Positions 7,978 to 16,098 of a DNA stretch of 64,000 nucleotides are shown one piece after another. The notes beneath the pieces are model-generated. The model was not told the DNA's origin. It was given only the letters and a program-made list of their open reading frames with translations, and searched no databases. The stretch comes from Bacilli bacterium (lineage in GTDB: Bacteria > Bacillota_I > Bacilli_A > RF39 > UBA660): contig JAFXPU010000024.1 of NCBI GenBank assembly GCA_017527675.1, forward strand, positions 1 through 64,000, written 5' to 3'. The first letter of the stretch is position 1. Each line of letters opens with the position of its first letter. The translations under genes and the position numbers were made by a program.

Positions 7978-10212
7978 ATGAAACTAAATGGTCTAACATA
8001 TTTTGAAGTGCAAGAAAGAAAAGATAAAGGTCTAGTTAACTATGAAGTTAAGGTTAAAAGCAAAAGTTTAAAGGATATTATTTTATCTAATACTATAACT
8101 ATATTTAATATTTTAAATATAAGTTTAGGTATATGTATTTTGCTTGTTAGATCATATAAAAATTTATTCTTTTTAGGCATTGTTATTATTAATACTTTAA
8201 TAGGTATTTATGAAGAATTAAAAACTAAACATGAACTTTCTAAATTGCGTATTTTAGCATCTAATAAGGCTAAAGTAATAAGAGAGGGTAAGGAAGAAGA
8301 AATAAGTCAAGATGAAGTTGTTATGGATGATTTAATCTGTTATAAGGCTGGCAGTCAAATACTTGTGGATTCAAAGATAGTTGATGGTGAGGTATTGGTT
8401 GATGAATCCTTTATTACAGGTGAATCTGAACCTATATTAAAAACTAAAGGTGATGAACTATTATCTGGTGGATTTATTATTAATGGTGATGCTAAAGCTT
8501 TAGTAATTCGTATTGGTGCTGATAATTATTCTGCTAAAATAATTGGTCAAATATCAGATATAGATAATAACAACTCTATTGTTATTCAAGGTTTAAATAG
8601 ATTTTTAAAGTTTATATCAATTATTATTGTTCCACTTGGATTGTTGTTATTTTATCAACAATATAATATTGATCATGATTTAACTAATTCAGTAGTATCA
8701 ACAGTAGCAGCTTTAATAGGGATGATTCCGGATGGATTAATATTATTATCATCAACCGTATTTATGTTAGCAGCTTTAAAACTATCTAAAAGAAAAATAT
8801 TGGTACAAGATTTAAATTGTATTGATTCTTTAGCTAATATTGATACTTTTTGTTTTGATAAAACAGGAACTATTACTAAGGCTGATATGCAAGTAAATAG
8901 TATTATCTCTTTATCTAAAAAATATGATGTAGAGGATATTGTAGCAGCTTATGCTAAGTATAGTTGTGATGATAATGCCACTATTAAGGCATTAAGAGCC
9001 TATAGAAGTCCTAAAAAGGATTATAAAGTAGAATCATATGATTCGTTCTCTTCGTACACTAAAACGTCTTCTATTACGTTTTCAGGGCTTGGTAAATTTA
9101 CTTTAGGGGCTAAAGAATACATTGATGATAAATTTGATTTAAAAGATTATGAAGATCATTATCGAGTTCTTTTAATAGCTCATGAAAATGAGGTTATTGG
9201 TATTATTTTAATTGAAGATATTTTAAAAGAGAATGCTGATAAAGTTATAGCTAAATTAATAAAAAAAGATGTTGCTGTTGTTTTAATATCTGGTGACTCA
9301 ATGAATTATTTAAAAAATGTTGCTCATAAGGTTGGCTTTGCTAAAATTGAAGCTATTGATATGTCTAAATATAAAGATGATGATTATGATGCTTTAGTGT
9401 CTCGTTATAATATTTTTTCTAGATGTGATCCTAATCAAAAATTAAAATTAATGAAGGCTCTAAGAAAAAATCATAAAGTTGCTTATATGGGTGATGGAGT
9501 TAATGATACTTTAGCTTTAAAAGAAGCTGATGCATCCATTAGTTTTATTGATGCAAAGGAATCTGCTAAAAATGTTTCGAAAATTATTCTTTTAAATGAT
9601 GATTTTAATAGTATTAATGTTTTAATAGATATGGGACGTAAATCCGTAAATAATTTAACGCGTTCAGCAACATTATTTATTAATAAAACTATTTATTCAA
9701 CACTTTTAGCTTTATTATTTATTTTTATTAAAACAGAGTATCCATTTAAACCAATTCAATTAACTTTAAATAATTTTGTTTTAATTGGTATGCCATCATT
9801 TGTTTTATCACTTTTACCTAATAATGAAAAAACAACGCGTAATTTCTTTAAAGATGTTTTAAGAACATCTTTACCTACAGCTTTAATAATATTTTTAAAT
9901 GTTGTAATCGTTATTATAATGTCTAATTTTATTAAATTTAATGGTGGCATGTCTACAATTTGTTTTTACTTAGTTACATTTAATGGATTTTTACTATTAA
10001 CTAAAATATGTCGTCCATTTAATTTATTTACAGCAACTCTAATGAGTACACTGGCAGCAATTTATTTTGTAGCTATTATTTTCTTTAGAGATGTATTTGA
10101 TTTAATATTATTGCATAATTATTTATATTTATTCTTAATTATCATGTTTGCAATTAATCTTTGCTTATTTAAAGTTATAAATATTTTGTTAGATAAATGG
10201 TATACTAAATAA
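7978..10212 (+). CDS. P-type cation-transporting ATPase
   Basis: 744 residues. The full catalytic set is present: actuator TGES (147-150), phosphorylation site DKTGT with Asp294, and hinge GDGVND (505-510). Hydrophobic pairs lie near residues 37-76 and 208-270, with a cluster of about six segments in the C-terminal 200 residues. This gives the ten-helix plan of P2-type pumps. The fourth membrane helix carries IPDGL (251-254) where Ca/Mg pumps have PEGL. The size and this motif resemble CtpE-like ATPases, which have been linked to calcium uptake or efflux, but the ion cannot be read from sequence alone. There is no heavy-metal binding domain and no CPC motif, so it is not a P1B copper or zinc pump. 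Start ATG follows AAAGGTGG. Confidence 0.88.
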   Translation: MKLNGLTYFEVQERKDKGLVNYEVKVKSKSLKDIILSNTITIFNILNISLGICILLVRSYKNLFFLGIVIINTLIGIYEELKTKHELSKLRILASNKAKVIREGKEEEISQDEVVMDDLICYKAGSQILVDSKIVDGEVLVDESFITGESEPILKTKGDELLSGGFIINGDAKALVIRIGADNYSAKIIGQISDIDNNNSIVIQGLNRFLKFISIIIVPLGLLLFYQQYNIDHDLTNSVVSTVAALIGMIPDGLILLSSTVFMLAALKLSKRKILVQDLNCIDSLANIDTFCFDKTGTITKADMQVNSIISLSKKYDVEDIVAAYAKYSCDDNATIKALRAYRSPKKDYKVESYDSFSSYTKTSSITFSGLGKFTLGAKEYIDDKFDLKDYEDHYRVLLIAHENEVIGIILIEDILKENADKVIAKLIKKDVAVVLISGDSMNYLKNVAHKVGFAKIEAIDMSKYKDDDYDALVSRYNIFSRCDPNQKLKLMKALRKNHKVAYMGDGVNDTLALKEADASISFIDAKESAKNVSKIILLNDDFNSINVLIDMGRKSVNNLTRSATLFINKTIYSTLLALLFIFIKTEYPFKPIQLTLNNFVLIGMPSFVLSLLPNNEKTTRNFFKDVLRTSLPTALIIFLNVVIVIIMSNFIKFNGGMSTICFYLVTFNGFLLLTKICRPFNLFTATLMSTLAAIYFVAIIFFRDVFDLILLHNYLYLFLIIMFAINLCLFKVINILLDKWYTK

Positions 10213-10222
10213 TAAAAAAAGA

Positions 10223-10251
10223 TTGTATTTATAATTCAATTTTAGTATAAT
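10223..10251 (+). promoter_or_regulatory. Sigma-A type promoter upstream of the NfeD-like gene
   Basis: TTGTAT (10223-10228), a 17-base spacer and TATAAT (10246-10251), 19 bases before the start codon. Confidence 0.6.
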
Positions 10252-10269
10252 GTTGGTAGGTGATTTTTT

Positions 10270-10599
10270 ATGTTATATATTTGGTTAGCTGTCATAGTAG
10301 CCTTAATATTAGTAGAAATATTCTCACGTAATTTAACAGCTGCATGCTTTATAGTAAGTGCTATTATAGCTGCTATATGTACATTATTTCATGAAGAATA
10401 TGTTTTAGAAGTTTGTTTATTTTTAATAATTGGTATTCTTCTTCTAATATTTGTTAGACCTAATGTTTTAGTTCATTTGAAAAATTATGAAAAACATGAA
10501 GAAAAAGAAGAAAAACCTAAAAAAGATGGTTCTAAAACAAAAGAAATAAAAAAAGATAATAAGAAATCATCTAAACCAAAAAAAAGTGTTAAAAAATAA
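10270..10599 (+). CDS. Short NfeD-family-like membrane protein
   Basis: 109 residues. The first 65 form two or three close hydrophobic segments with the NfeD-type pattern: a helix ending in an acidic VEIF, then ACFIVSAIIAAIC, then LFLIIGILLLIFVRP. NfeD proteins usually add a C-terminal OB fold and often work beside flotillin or SPFH proteins in membrane quality control. Here the OB fold is absent and is replaced by about 40 Lys/Glu-rich residues that should be cytoplasmic. No SPFH gene lies in the window. Ribosome site AGGTGATT precedes ATG 10270. Confidence 0.6.
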   Translation: MLYIWLAVIVALILVEIFSRNLTAACFIVSAIIAAICTLFHEEYVLEVCLFLIIGILLLIFVRPNVLVHLKNYEKHEEKEEKPKKDGSKTKEIKKDNKKSSKPKKSVKK

Positions 10600-10627
10600 A
10601 GCAAAAAAAATATTTTTTGCTTTTTTT
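10600..10627 (+). terminator. Terminator after the NfeD-like gene
   Basis: AGCAAAAAA (10600-10608) pairs with TTTTTTGCT (10613-10621), followed by a T-run. Confidence 0.8.
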
Positions 10628-10653
10628 ATGGTATAATATATATGGTGGTTTAA

Positions 10654-11388
10654 GTGACTGAAAAAATAAACGACATTGAACTTAATTATTATGAATATGG
10701 TGAAGGTAAAAAAACTTTAATATTTTTACACGGATGGGGTCAAAATATTGAAATGATGAAACCTTTAGCTGATTATTTTTATAAAGAATATAAGATATAT
10801 ATAATTGATTTACCAGGTCATGGTAAGTCATCTGAGCCAACTTTTGCATATCATGTTGATGATTTTGTAGATGTAATACGTAAATTCATTGAAAAGAAGA
10901 AAATTAAGAATTTTACTTTAATTGGTCATTCATTTGGTGGTAAAGTATCATTATTATATCAATCAAAATATCATGATGCTGATAAGTTAATAATGCTTGC
11001 TTGTTCATTTAAAAAGGAAATTGAAAAGTTAAGTTTTAAAACAAAGATGTTAAAATTTGCAAAAAAGATTCCTGGTTTAAATAAACTAGAAGGATTTGCT
11101 AAAAAACATATTGGTTCTGCTGATTATAAGAATGCTTCTGGCATTATGCGTGAAGTGCTTGTTAATGCAGTTAATCAAGATATTAGAGAAGATATTAAAA
11201 AAATTGAAACTGATACATTACTTATTTGGGGTGATCAAGATGAGGCTGTATCAATTGAATCTGCTCATGAACTTGATAGTATTCTACCAAGTTCAGGTTT
11301 AGTAGTTTTTCCTGGATGTACACATTATGCTTATTTAGAAAATTTAGGAGGAACTGTTTCTGTTATTAGATCATTTTTAGAAAGTTAG
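10654..11388 (+). CDS. Alpha/beta-fold hydrolase
   Basis: 244 residues with a GTG start behind GGTGG. It is a typical single-domain alpha/beta hydrolase: oxyanion-hole HGWG at 26-29, nucleophile elbow GHSFGG with Ser93, acid residue in WGDQDE (Asp194 or Asp196), and catalytic His in CTHYAY (His224). The lid region (about 115-165) is basic. It has no signal peptide, so it should be cytoplasmic. The substrate cannot be told; the family includes esterases, lipases and C-C hydrolases. It ends 7 bases before the membrane MurF-like gene and is probably cotranscribed with murF and ddl. Confidence 0.85.
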   Translation: MTEKINDIELNYYEYGEGKKTLIFLHGWGQNIEMMKPLADYFYKEYKIYIIDLPGHGKSSEPTFAYHVDDFVDVIRKFIEKKKIKNFTLIGHSFGGKVSLLYQSKYHDADKLIMLACSFKKEIEKLSFKTKMLKFAKKIPGLNKLEGFAKKHIGSADYKNASGIMREVLVNAVNQDIREDIKKIETDTLLIWGDQDEAVSIESAHELDSILPSSGLVVFPGCTHYAYLENLGGTVSVIRSFLES

Positions 11389-11395
11389 GTGTTAT

Positions 11396-12976
11396 ATGGA
11401 ATACTTTCTGTTTTCATTAATAGTTTATTTTGTTTTTGTAAGCATTAAAAGTAAAAGAACAATTCATATGTTACAACAAAATTACTATAATGAATCTAAT
11501 CGTTATGTATTATGGGTATTTAAAAATTTAAAAAAAGTCTTTATTAATTTTGATATACTTGTTTTTTTAAGTGTTTTGGCTTTTTTATTTAGTTTTGATC
11601 ATGCTATTTTATATGCATCATTAGTTGGTGCTATATCATGTTTTATTTATTATGCATATAACAGAAGAGAACAAACTAAAAAACCATTAGTAGTAACAAG
11701 TCGCGTTAAAAGATTAGTTATAACTATCTTCTTAATATATGCTGCTATTGTTTTTGGTATTTGTTATACTTTTTCTGAAGATAAGTTATGGTTTTACTAC
11801 TTGTTAGTTTCTTTATCAATTTATTTTAACTGGGTAATTGTTACAGTAGCTAATTTCTTAAATAAGCCAATTGAAAAATATGTTTATCATTACTATAAAA
11901 GTAAAGCTATGAAAAAAATGAAAGAAATGAATATTCCAGTAGTTGGTATTACTGGTAGTTATGGTAAAACAAGTTCTAAAAATATATTATGGGATATTTT
12001 AAATACGCGTTTGACGCCATTTAAAACTCCGTCTAATTTTAATACTCCATATGGTTTAATTAGATCAATTAATAATTATTTAGATAAATTTAATGATATT
12101 TTCATTGCAGAAATGGGAGCATTTAAAAAAGGAGAAATAAAAACAACTTGTAAATTAATGAAACCTAAATATGGTATTTTAACTATTATAGGTCAAGCTC
12201 ATTTAGAATCATTTGGTTCTCAAGAAAATATTCAAAAAGGTAAATTTGAACTTATTGAGTCATTACCTAGTGATGGTATTGGTATTTTAAATGCTGATGA
12301 TCCATTACAAAAAAATTATAAACTTAAAAATGATTGCCAAATTATTTGGATAGGAATTGAAGCCGATGCTGATTATAAGGCTAGTGATATTAAATTATCA
12401 CATAAGGGAACAAACTTTAAAGTAACCTTTAAAGATGGACATACATGTGATTTTGAAACTAGATTATTAGGACGTCACAATATTTATAATATTTTAGCTG
12501 GTATAGCTTTAGGTTCTGCTTTAGGATTAAATGACGATGAACTAAAACGTGGCGTTAGTTCAATAGCACCTATTGAACATCGCCTTGAACTTAAAAAAAT
12601 GGGTGATATTACAATTATTGATGATGCTTATAATTCTAATCCTGTTGGTTCTAAAATGGCATTAGATGTTCTTGATTTGATGCCTGGTACTAAGATAGTA
12701 GTTACACCAGGTATGATTGAATTAGGTGAAAAACAATACGAACTAAACAACAAATTTGGTGAGTATATAGCCGATGTTGCTGATTATGTAATTTTAGTTG
12801 GTGAAGAACAAACTAAACCAATTTTAGATGGTTTAAAAAATAAAAAGTATGATGAGAAAAAAATATATGTTTTAAATAATGTAGTGGATGCATTTCCATT
12901 AATGAATAAATTGAAAAAAGGTGAGACTTATGTCTTACTTGAAAATGATTTACCAGATTTATTTAATGAAAGATAG
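11396..12976 (+). CDS. murF: Membrane-anchored MurF-type Mur ligase
   Basis: 526 residues. Residues 1-160 hold about four or five hydrophobic segments (near 1-18, 53-67, 70-86, 106-125, 130-153). From 180 on the protein is a Mur ligase: ATP loop GITGSYGKTSSK (184-195), IAEMGA and GQAHLESFG in the central domain, then RLLGRHNIYNILAG and IEHRLE leading into the C-terminal domain with DDAYNSNP. These match UDP-MurNAc-tripeptide:D-Ala-D-Ala ligase, the last cytoplasmic step of peptide-stem synthesis. The usual soluble N-terminal UDP-MurNAc-binding domain (about 80 residues) is not visible; the membrane region takes its place. Adjacent ddl (9-base gap) makes the D-Ala-D-Ala that MurF adds, which supports the assignment. 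An alternative is a related Mur ligase acting on another UDP-sugar or lipid-linked substrate. Confidence 0.82.
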   Translation: MEYFLFSLIVYFVFVSIKSKRTIHMLQQNYYNESNRYVLWVFKNLKKVFINFDILVFLSVLAFLFSFDHAILYASLVGAISCFIYYAYNRREQTKKPLVVTSRVKRLVITIFLIYAAIVFGICYTFSEDKLWFYYLLVSLSIYFNWVIVTVANFLNKPIEKYVYHYYKSKAMKKMKEMNIPVVGITGSYGKTSSKNILWDILNTRLTPFKTPSNFNTPYGLIRSINNYLDKFNDIFIAEMGAFKKGEIKTTCKLMKPKYGILTIIGQAHLESFGSQENIQKGKFELIESLPSDGIGILNADDPLQKNYKLKNDCQIIWIGIEADADYKASDIKLSHKGTNFKVTFKDGHTCDFETRLLGRHNIYNILAGIALGSALGLNDDELKRGVSSIAPIEHRLELKKMGDITIIDDAYNSNPVGSKMALDVLDLMPGTKIVVTPGMIELGEKQYELNNKFGEYIADVADYVILVGEEQTKPILDGLKNKKYDEKKIYVLNNVVDAFPLMNKLKKGETYVLLENDLPDLFNER

Positions 12977-12985
12977 GTGTTTTAA

Positions 12986-14182
12986 ATGAAAATAAAAGTA
13001 GGAGTTATATTTGGTGGAGAAACAGTTGAACATGAAGTAAGTATTATTACTGCTGTTCAAGCAATGGAACATATTAATCAAGAAAAATATGATATTATTC
13101 CAATCTATATTAGTAAGGATAGATATTGGTATACTGGTAAAATGCTTATGGATATAGATGTATATCGTAATTTTGATGATTTAAAAAGATATGCTACAAA
13201 GTGTGTTATGGTTAAGAAAAATGGTGAATTCTTCTTACAAAAAACAACAGGTTTATTTAGAAAAGATATTACCACTTTAGATGTTGTATTTCCAATAGTA
13301 CATGGTAACAATGTTGAAGATGGAACTTTACAAGGTTACATTGAAACAGTTGGTATTCCATATGTTGGTTCTCGTGTATTAGGTTCTGCTTTAGGACAAG
13401 ATAAAGTTGTAATGAAACAAGTATTTGCTGCTGCAAATATTCCAATTGTTGATTATACTTGGTTTTATGATACAGAATACTTAGATGGTTCTGATGAAAT
13501 TTTAGAAAAAATCAAAAAAATTGGTTATCCAGTTGTTGTTAAACCAGCAACATTAGGTAGTAGTGTTGGTATAACTTATGTCAAAGATGAAAAAGGCATT
13601 AGAGATGCTATCGATGAAGCTATCAAATATGATATTAAAATAGTAGTAGAAAAGGCTGTAGATAATTTACTTGAAGTTAACTGTAGTGTTTTAGGTAACT
13701 ATAATTATCAACAAACAAGTGTAATTGAAGAAGTTATTTCTTCATCTGAAATTTTATCATATAAAGATAAGTACATTGGTGGTTCTAAAGCAAAAGGGTC
13801 TGGTTCAAAAGGTATGGCATCAGCATCACGTGTAATACCTGCTCGTATTGATTCTAAAACTGAAGAAGAAGTTAAAGAAATATCTAAACAAGCATTCCGT
13901 GCACTTAATTTAAGTGGTGTTTGCCGTATAGATTTTCTAATTGATAAAAAGGCTGGTAAAGTTTATATTAATGAACCAAATACTAATCCAGGTAGTTTAT
14001 CATTCTACTTATGGGAACCAGCTGGTAAAAAATATGAGGATTTATTAGATGAAATGATTACATTAGCTGTTAAAGATTATAAAAATAGAGCTAAGAAAAC
14101 ATATTCATTTAAAACAAATATTTTAGCTAACTTCAAAGGCGGTTTAAAAGGTGGATTAAAAGGAGCTAAGAAATTTAAATAA
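12986..14182 (+). CDS. ddl: D-alanine--D-alanine ligase
   Basis: 398 residues. ATP-grasp ligase joining two D-Ala for the peptidoglycan stem. Landmarks in order: GGETVEHEVS at the N-terminus, FPIVHGNNVEDGTLQG, PYVGSRVLGSALGQDK, VVVKPATLGSSVGI, the SYKDKY region that positions the substrate, SRVIPARID, CRIDFLI and EPNTNPGSL. The last 30 residues (KGGLKGGLKGAKKFK) are a basic Gly/Lys tail beyond the normal family end and may contact membrane or nucleic acid; that is inference. It lies 9 bases after the MurF-like gene and is followed by a terminator. Confidence 0.95.
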   Translation: MKIKVGVIFGGETVEHEVSIITAVQAMEHINQEKYDIIPIYISKDRYWYTGKMLMDIDVYRNFDDLKRYATKCVMVKKNGEFFLQKTTGLFRKDITTLDVVFPIVHGNNVEDGTLQGYIETVGIPYVGSRVLGSALGQDKVVMKQVFAAANIPIVDYTWFYDTEYLDGSDEILEKIKKIGYPVVVKPATLGSSVGITYVKDEKGIRDAIDEAIKYDIKIVVEKAVDNLLEVNCSVLGNYNYQQTSVIEEVISSSEILSYKDKYIGGSKAKGSGSKGMASASRVIPARIDSKTEEEVKEISKQAFRALNLSGVCRIDFLIDKKAGKVYINEPNTNPGSLSFYLWEPAGKKYEDLLDEMITLAVKDYKNRAKKTYSFKTNILANFKGGLKGGLKGAKKFK

Positions 14183-14201
14183 TAGTTTATACTATTATTT
14201 T
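14179..14201 (+). terminator. Terminator after ddl
   Basis: A short stem, AATAGT...ACTATT, starting at the ddl stop codon and followed by ATTTTTTT. The stem is weak but well placed. Confidence 0.6.
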
Positions 14202-14273
14202 TTTATGAGAAAAGGTAAATAATTAAAATAATGTCTAGTAAAAATGTAAATAATGAAAAAAAGGTTTAAAAAA

Positions 14274-14308
14274 AGGAAAATAATGGTTAAAAACTATTAT
14301 TTTTTTTA
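14274..14308 (+). terminator. Second hairpin with T-run before rlmN
   Basis: AAAATAATGGT pairs with ACTATTATTTT (one G-T pair), followed by eight T. It separates ddl from the rlmN operon. The 14183-14338 gap otherwise holds only A-rich sequence and a TATAAT at 14318-14323 that can serve as -10 for rlmN. Confidence 0.65.
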
Positions 14309-14338
14309 TATTTTTGGTATAATTATAATAGGTGTAAT

Positions 14339-15361
14339 ATGAAGAATATATATGGTGTTACAAGATTAGAGTTAGAAGAATTTTTAATATCTAATGAATT
14401 TAAAAAATTTAATGCTTCTCAGATATATGAATGGATATATCAAAAAAAGATAGAGAACTTTGATCTTATGAGTAATTTAAGTTTAAATTTACGAGAAATT
14501 TTAAAACAAAATTACACTTTTAATAAATTAGAAGTAATTGATCATTTATCTGATAAGATGGCTGATAAGTTTTTATTTAGACTTTCTGATAATGAAAAGA
14601 TTGAAGCCGTATTAATGCATCATGATTATGGATATAGTTTATGTATATCTACTCAAGTAGGTTGCAATATGGGATGTGCTTTTTGCGAATCAGGGCGTTT
14701 AAAAAAAGTGCGTAATTTAGAAAAAGAAGAAATGGTCTTACAAATATTGGAAGTTGAAGAAATACTGAATCTTAAAATAACTCATGTTGTTTTAATGGGT
14801 ATTGGTGAACCATTTGATAACTATGATAATGTTATAGGTTTTATTGATATTATTAATGATCCAAAAAGTATTGCTTTAGGTTCAAGACATATTACAGTTT
14901 CAACAAGTGGTTTAATACCAGCAATTAAGAAGTTTACAGAATATGATAAGCAAGTTAATTTAGCAATTAGCTTACATGCTCCTAATGATGAGTTAAGATC
15001 AAAACTAATGCCAATTAATAAGGCTTATCCACTTTCTGAATTAATGCCAGTATTAAAAGAATATATCAAAAAAACTAATAGACGTTTAACATTTGAATAT
15101 ATTATGTTATATGGTGTTAATGATACTGAAGAATGTGCTAAGGAACTTGCTAAGTTGGTTAGAGGAATGAATGCTTATATTAATTTAATTCCTTATAATG
15201 AAACTAGTCATATTGAGTTTAAGAAAAGTACTCAAGAAAGAATTATGAAATTCTATGACATACTAAAAAAAGAAAATGTGTGTGTCACAATTAGAAAAGA
15301 ATTTGGTAGTAAATTAAAAGCTGCCTGTGGTCAATTAAGATCAATATACGAGGAGGGATAA
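14339..15361 (+). CDS. rlmN: 23S rRNA/tRNA adenine-C2 methyltransferase RlmN
   Basis: 340 residues. Radical SAM enzyme that methylates C2 of A2503 in 23S rRNA and A37 in some tRNAs. The [4Fe-4S] motif is C-x3-C-x2-C (Cys109, 113, 116, in VGCNMGCAFCESG). MGIGEPFDN is the family GEP motif, and AISLHAPND and SKLKAACGQLR close the protein. Cys330 in the last motif is the residue that carries the methyl intermediate. Start ATG follows AGGTG. It is the first gene of an operon with the phosphatase one base downstream, the same neighbourhood as in Bacillus (yloN-prpC-prkC). Confidence 0.96.
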   Translation: MKNIYGVTRLELEEFLISNEFKKFNASQIYEWIYQKKIENFDLMSNLSLNLREILKQNYTFNKLEVIDHLSDKMADKFLFRLSDNEKIEAVLMHHDYGYSLCISTQVGCNMGCAFCESGRLKKVRNLEKEEMVLQILEVEEILNLKITHVVLMGIGEPFDNYDNVIGFIDIINDPKSIALGSRHITVSTSGLIPAIKKFTEYDKQVNLAISLHAPNDELRSKLMPINKAYPLSELMPVLKEYIKKTNRRLTFEYIMLYGVNDTEECAKELAKLVRGMNAYINLIPYNETSHIEFKKSTQERIMKFYDILKKENVCVTIRKEFGSKLKAACGQLRSIYEEG

Positions 15362-15362
15362 A

Positions 15363-16097
15363 ATGCAGTATGCATATTTGACTGATACAGGAAAAGTAAG
15401 AGAAAGAAATGAAGATAGTGTTGCAATAGTTAAAAATAAAGCAGGCGAAACTTTAATGCTTGTAGCTGATGGTATGGGAGGACATAAAGATGGTGAAGTT
15501 GCATCATCAATAGCTGTTTCTTTAATATCAGAAAGATTTGAAAACATTGATAGTATTGGTAGTAAAGAAGATGCTATTACTTGGTTACAAACTATTGTAT
15601 CTGAAGCTAATGTAGAAATATTTAACTATGTTCAAGATAATCCAGAATCTGAGGGAATGGGTACAACTTTAGTGCTTGCTGTTTTAACGCCATCATTCTT
15701 ATTATTTGGAAATATTGGAGATTCATCTGGGTATGTTATGAAGAATGGCTTGTTACATAAAATAACAGTTGATCATTCACTTGTTAATTTACTTGTTTCA
15801 ACTGGTGAGTTAACAGAAGAGGAAGCAAAAGATCATCCACGCAAAAACGTATTAATGAGAGCTCTTGGTGCTAATACAGAAGTTGAGATGGATATCTTTA
15901 ATGTTGAACTTACTATTGATGGCATTATGTTATGTAGTGATGGTTTAACAAATATGTTAGATGATGAACAAATTGCTCGTGTACTTAATGAGGATATTGA
16001 TTTGGAACAAAGACTTGCTAAGTTAATATTCAAATGCAATAATCGTGGGGGAAATGATAATATTTCGGTTGCATATTTAATTAAGGAGGATAATTAG
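15363..16097 (+). CDS. prpC: PP2C-family Ser/Thr protein phosphatase
   Basis: 244 residues. Metal-dependent phosphatase that reverses the action of the kinase encoded next. Motifs: RERNEDS (first metal-binding Asp), VADGMGGH (metal site), EGMGTTLV, GDSSGYV, ARTLG-type segment MRALGAN, LCSDGLTNML and GGNDNISV. All the acidic metal ligands of the PP2C fold are visible. No membrane segment. Ribosome site GAGGAGGG. The gene starts 1 base after rlmN and ends 1 base before prkC, so expression is coupled. Confidence 0.95.
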   Translation: MQYAYLTDTGKVRERNEDSVAIVKNKAGETLMLVADGMGGHKDGEVASSIAVSLISERFENIDSIGSKEDAITWLQTIVSEANVEIFNYVQDNPESEGMGTTLVLAVLTPSFLLFGNIGDSSGYVMKNGLLHKITVDHSLVNLLVSTGELTEEEAKDHPRKNVLMRALGANTEVEMDIFNVELTIDGIMLCSDGLTNMLDDEQIARVLNEDIDLEQRLAKLIFKCNNRGGNDNISVAYLIKEDN

Positions 16098-16098
16098 T

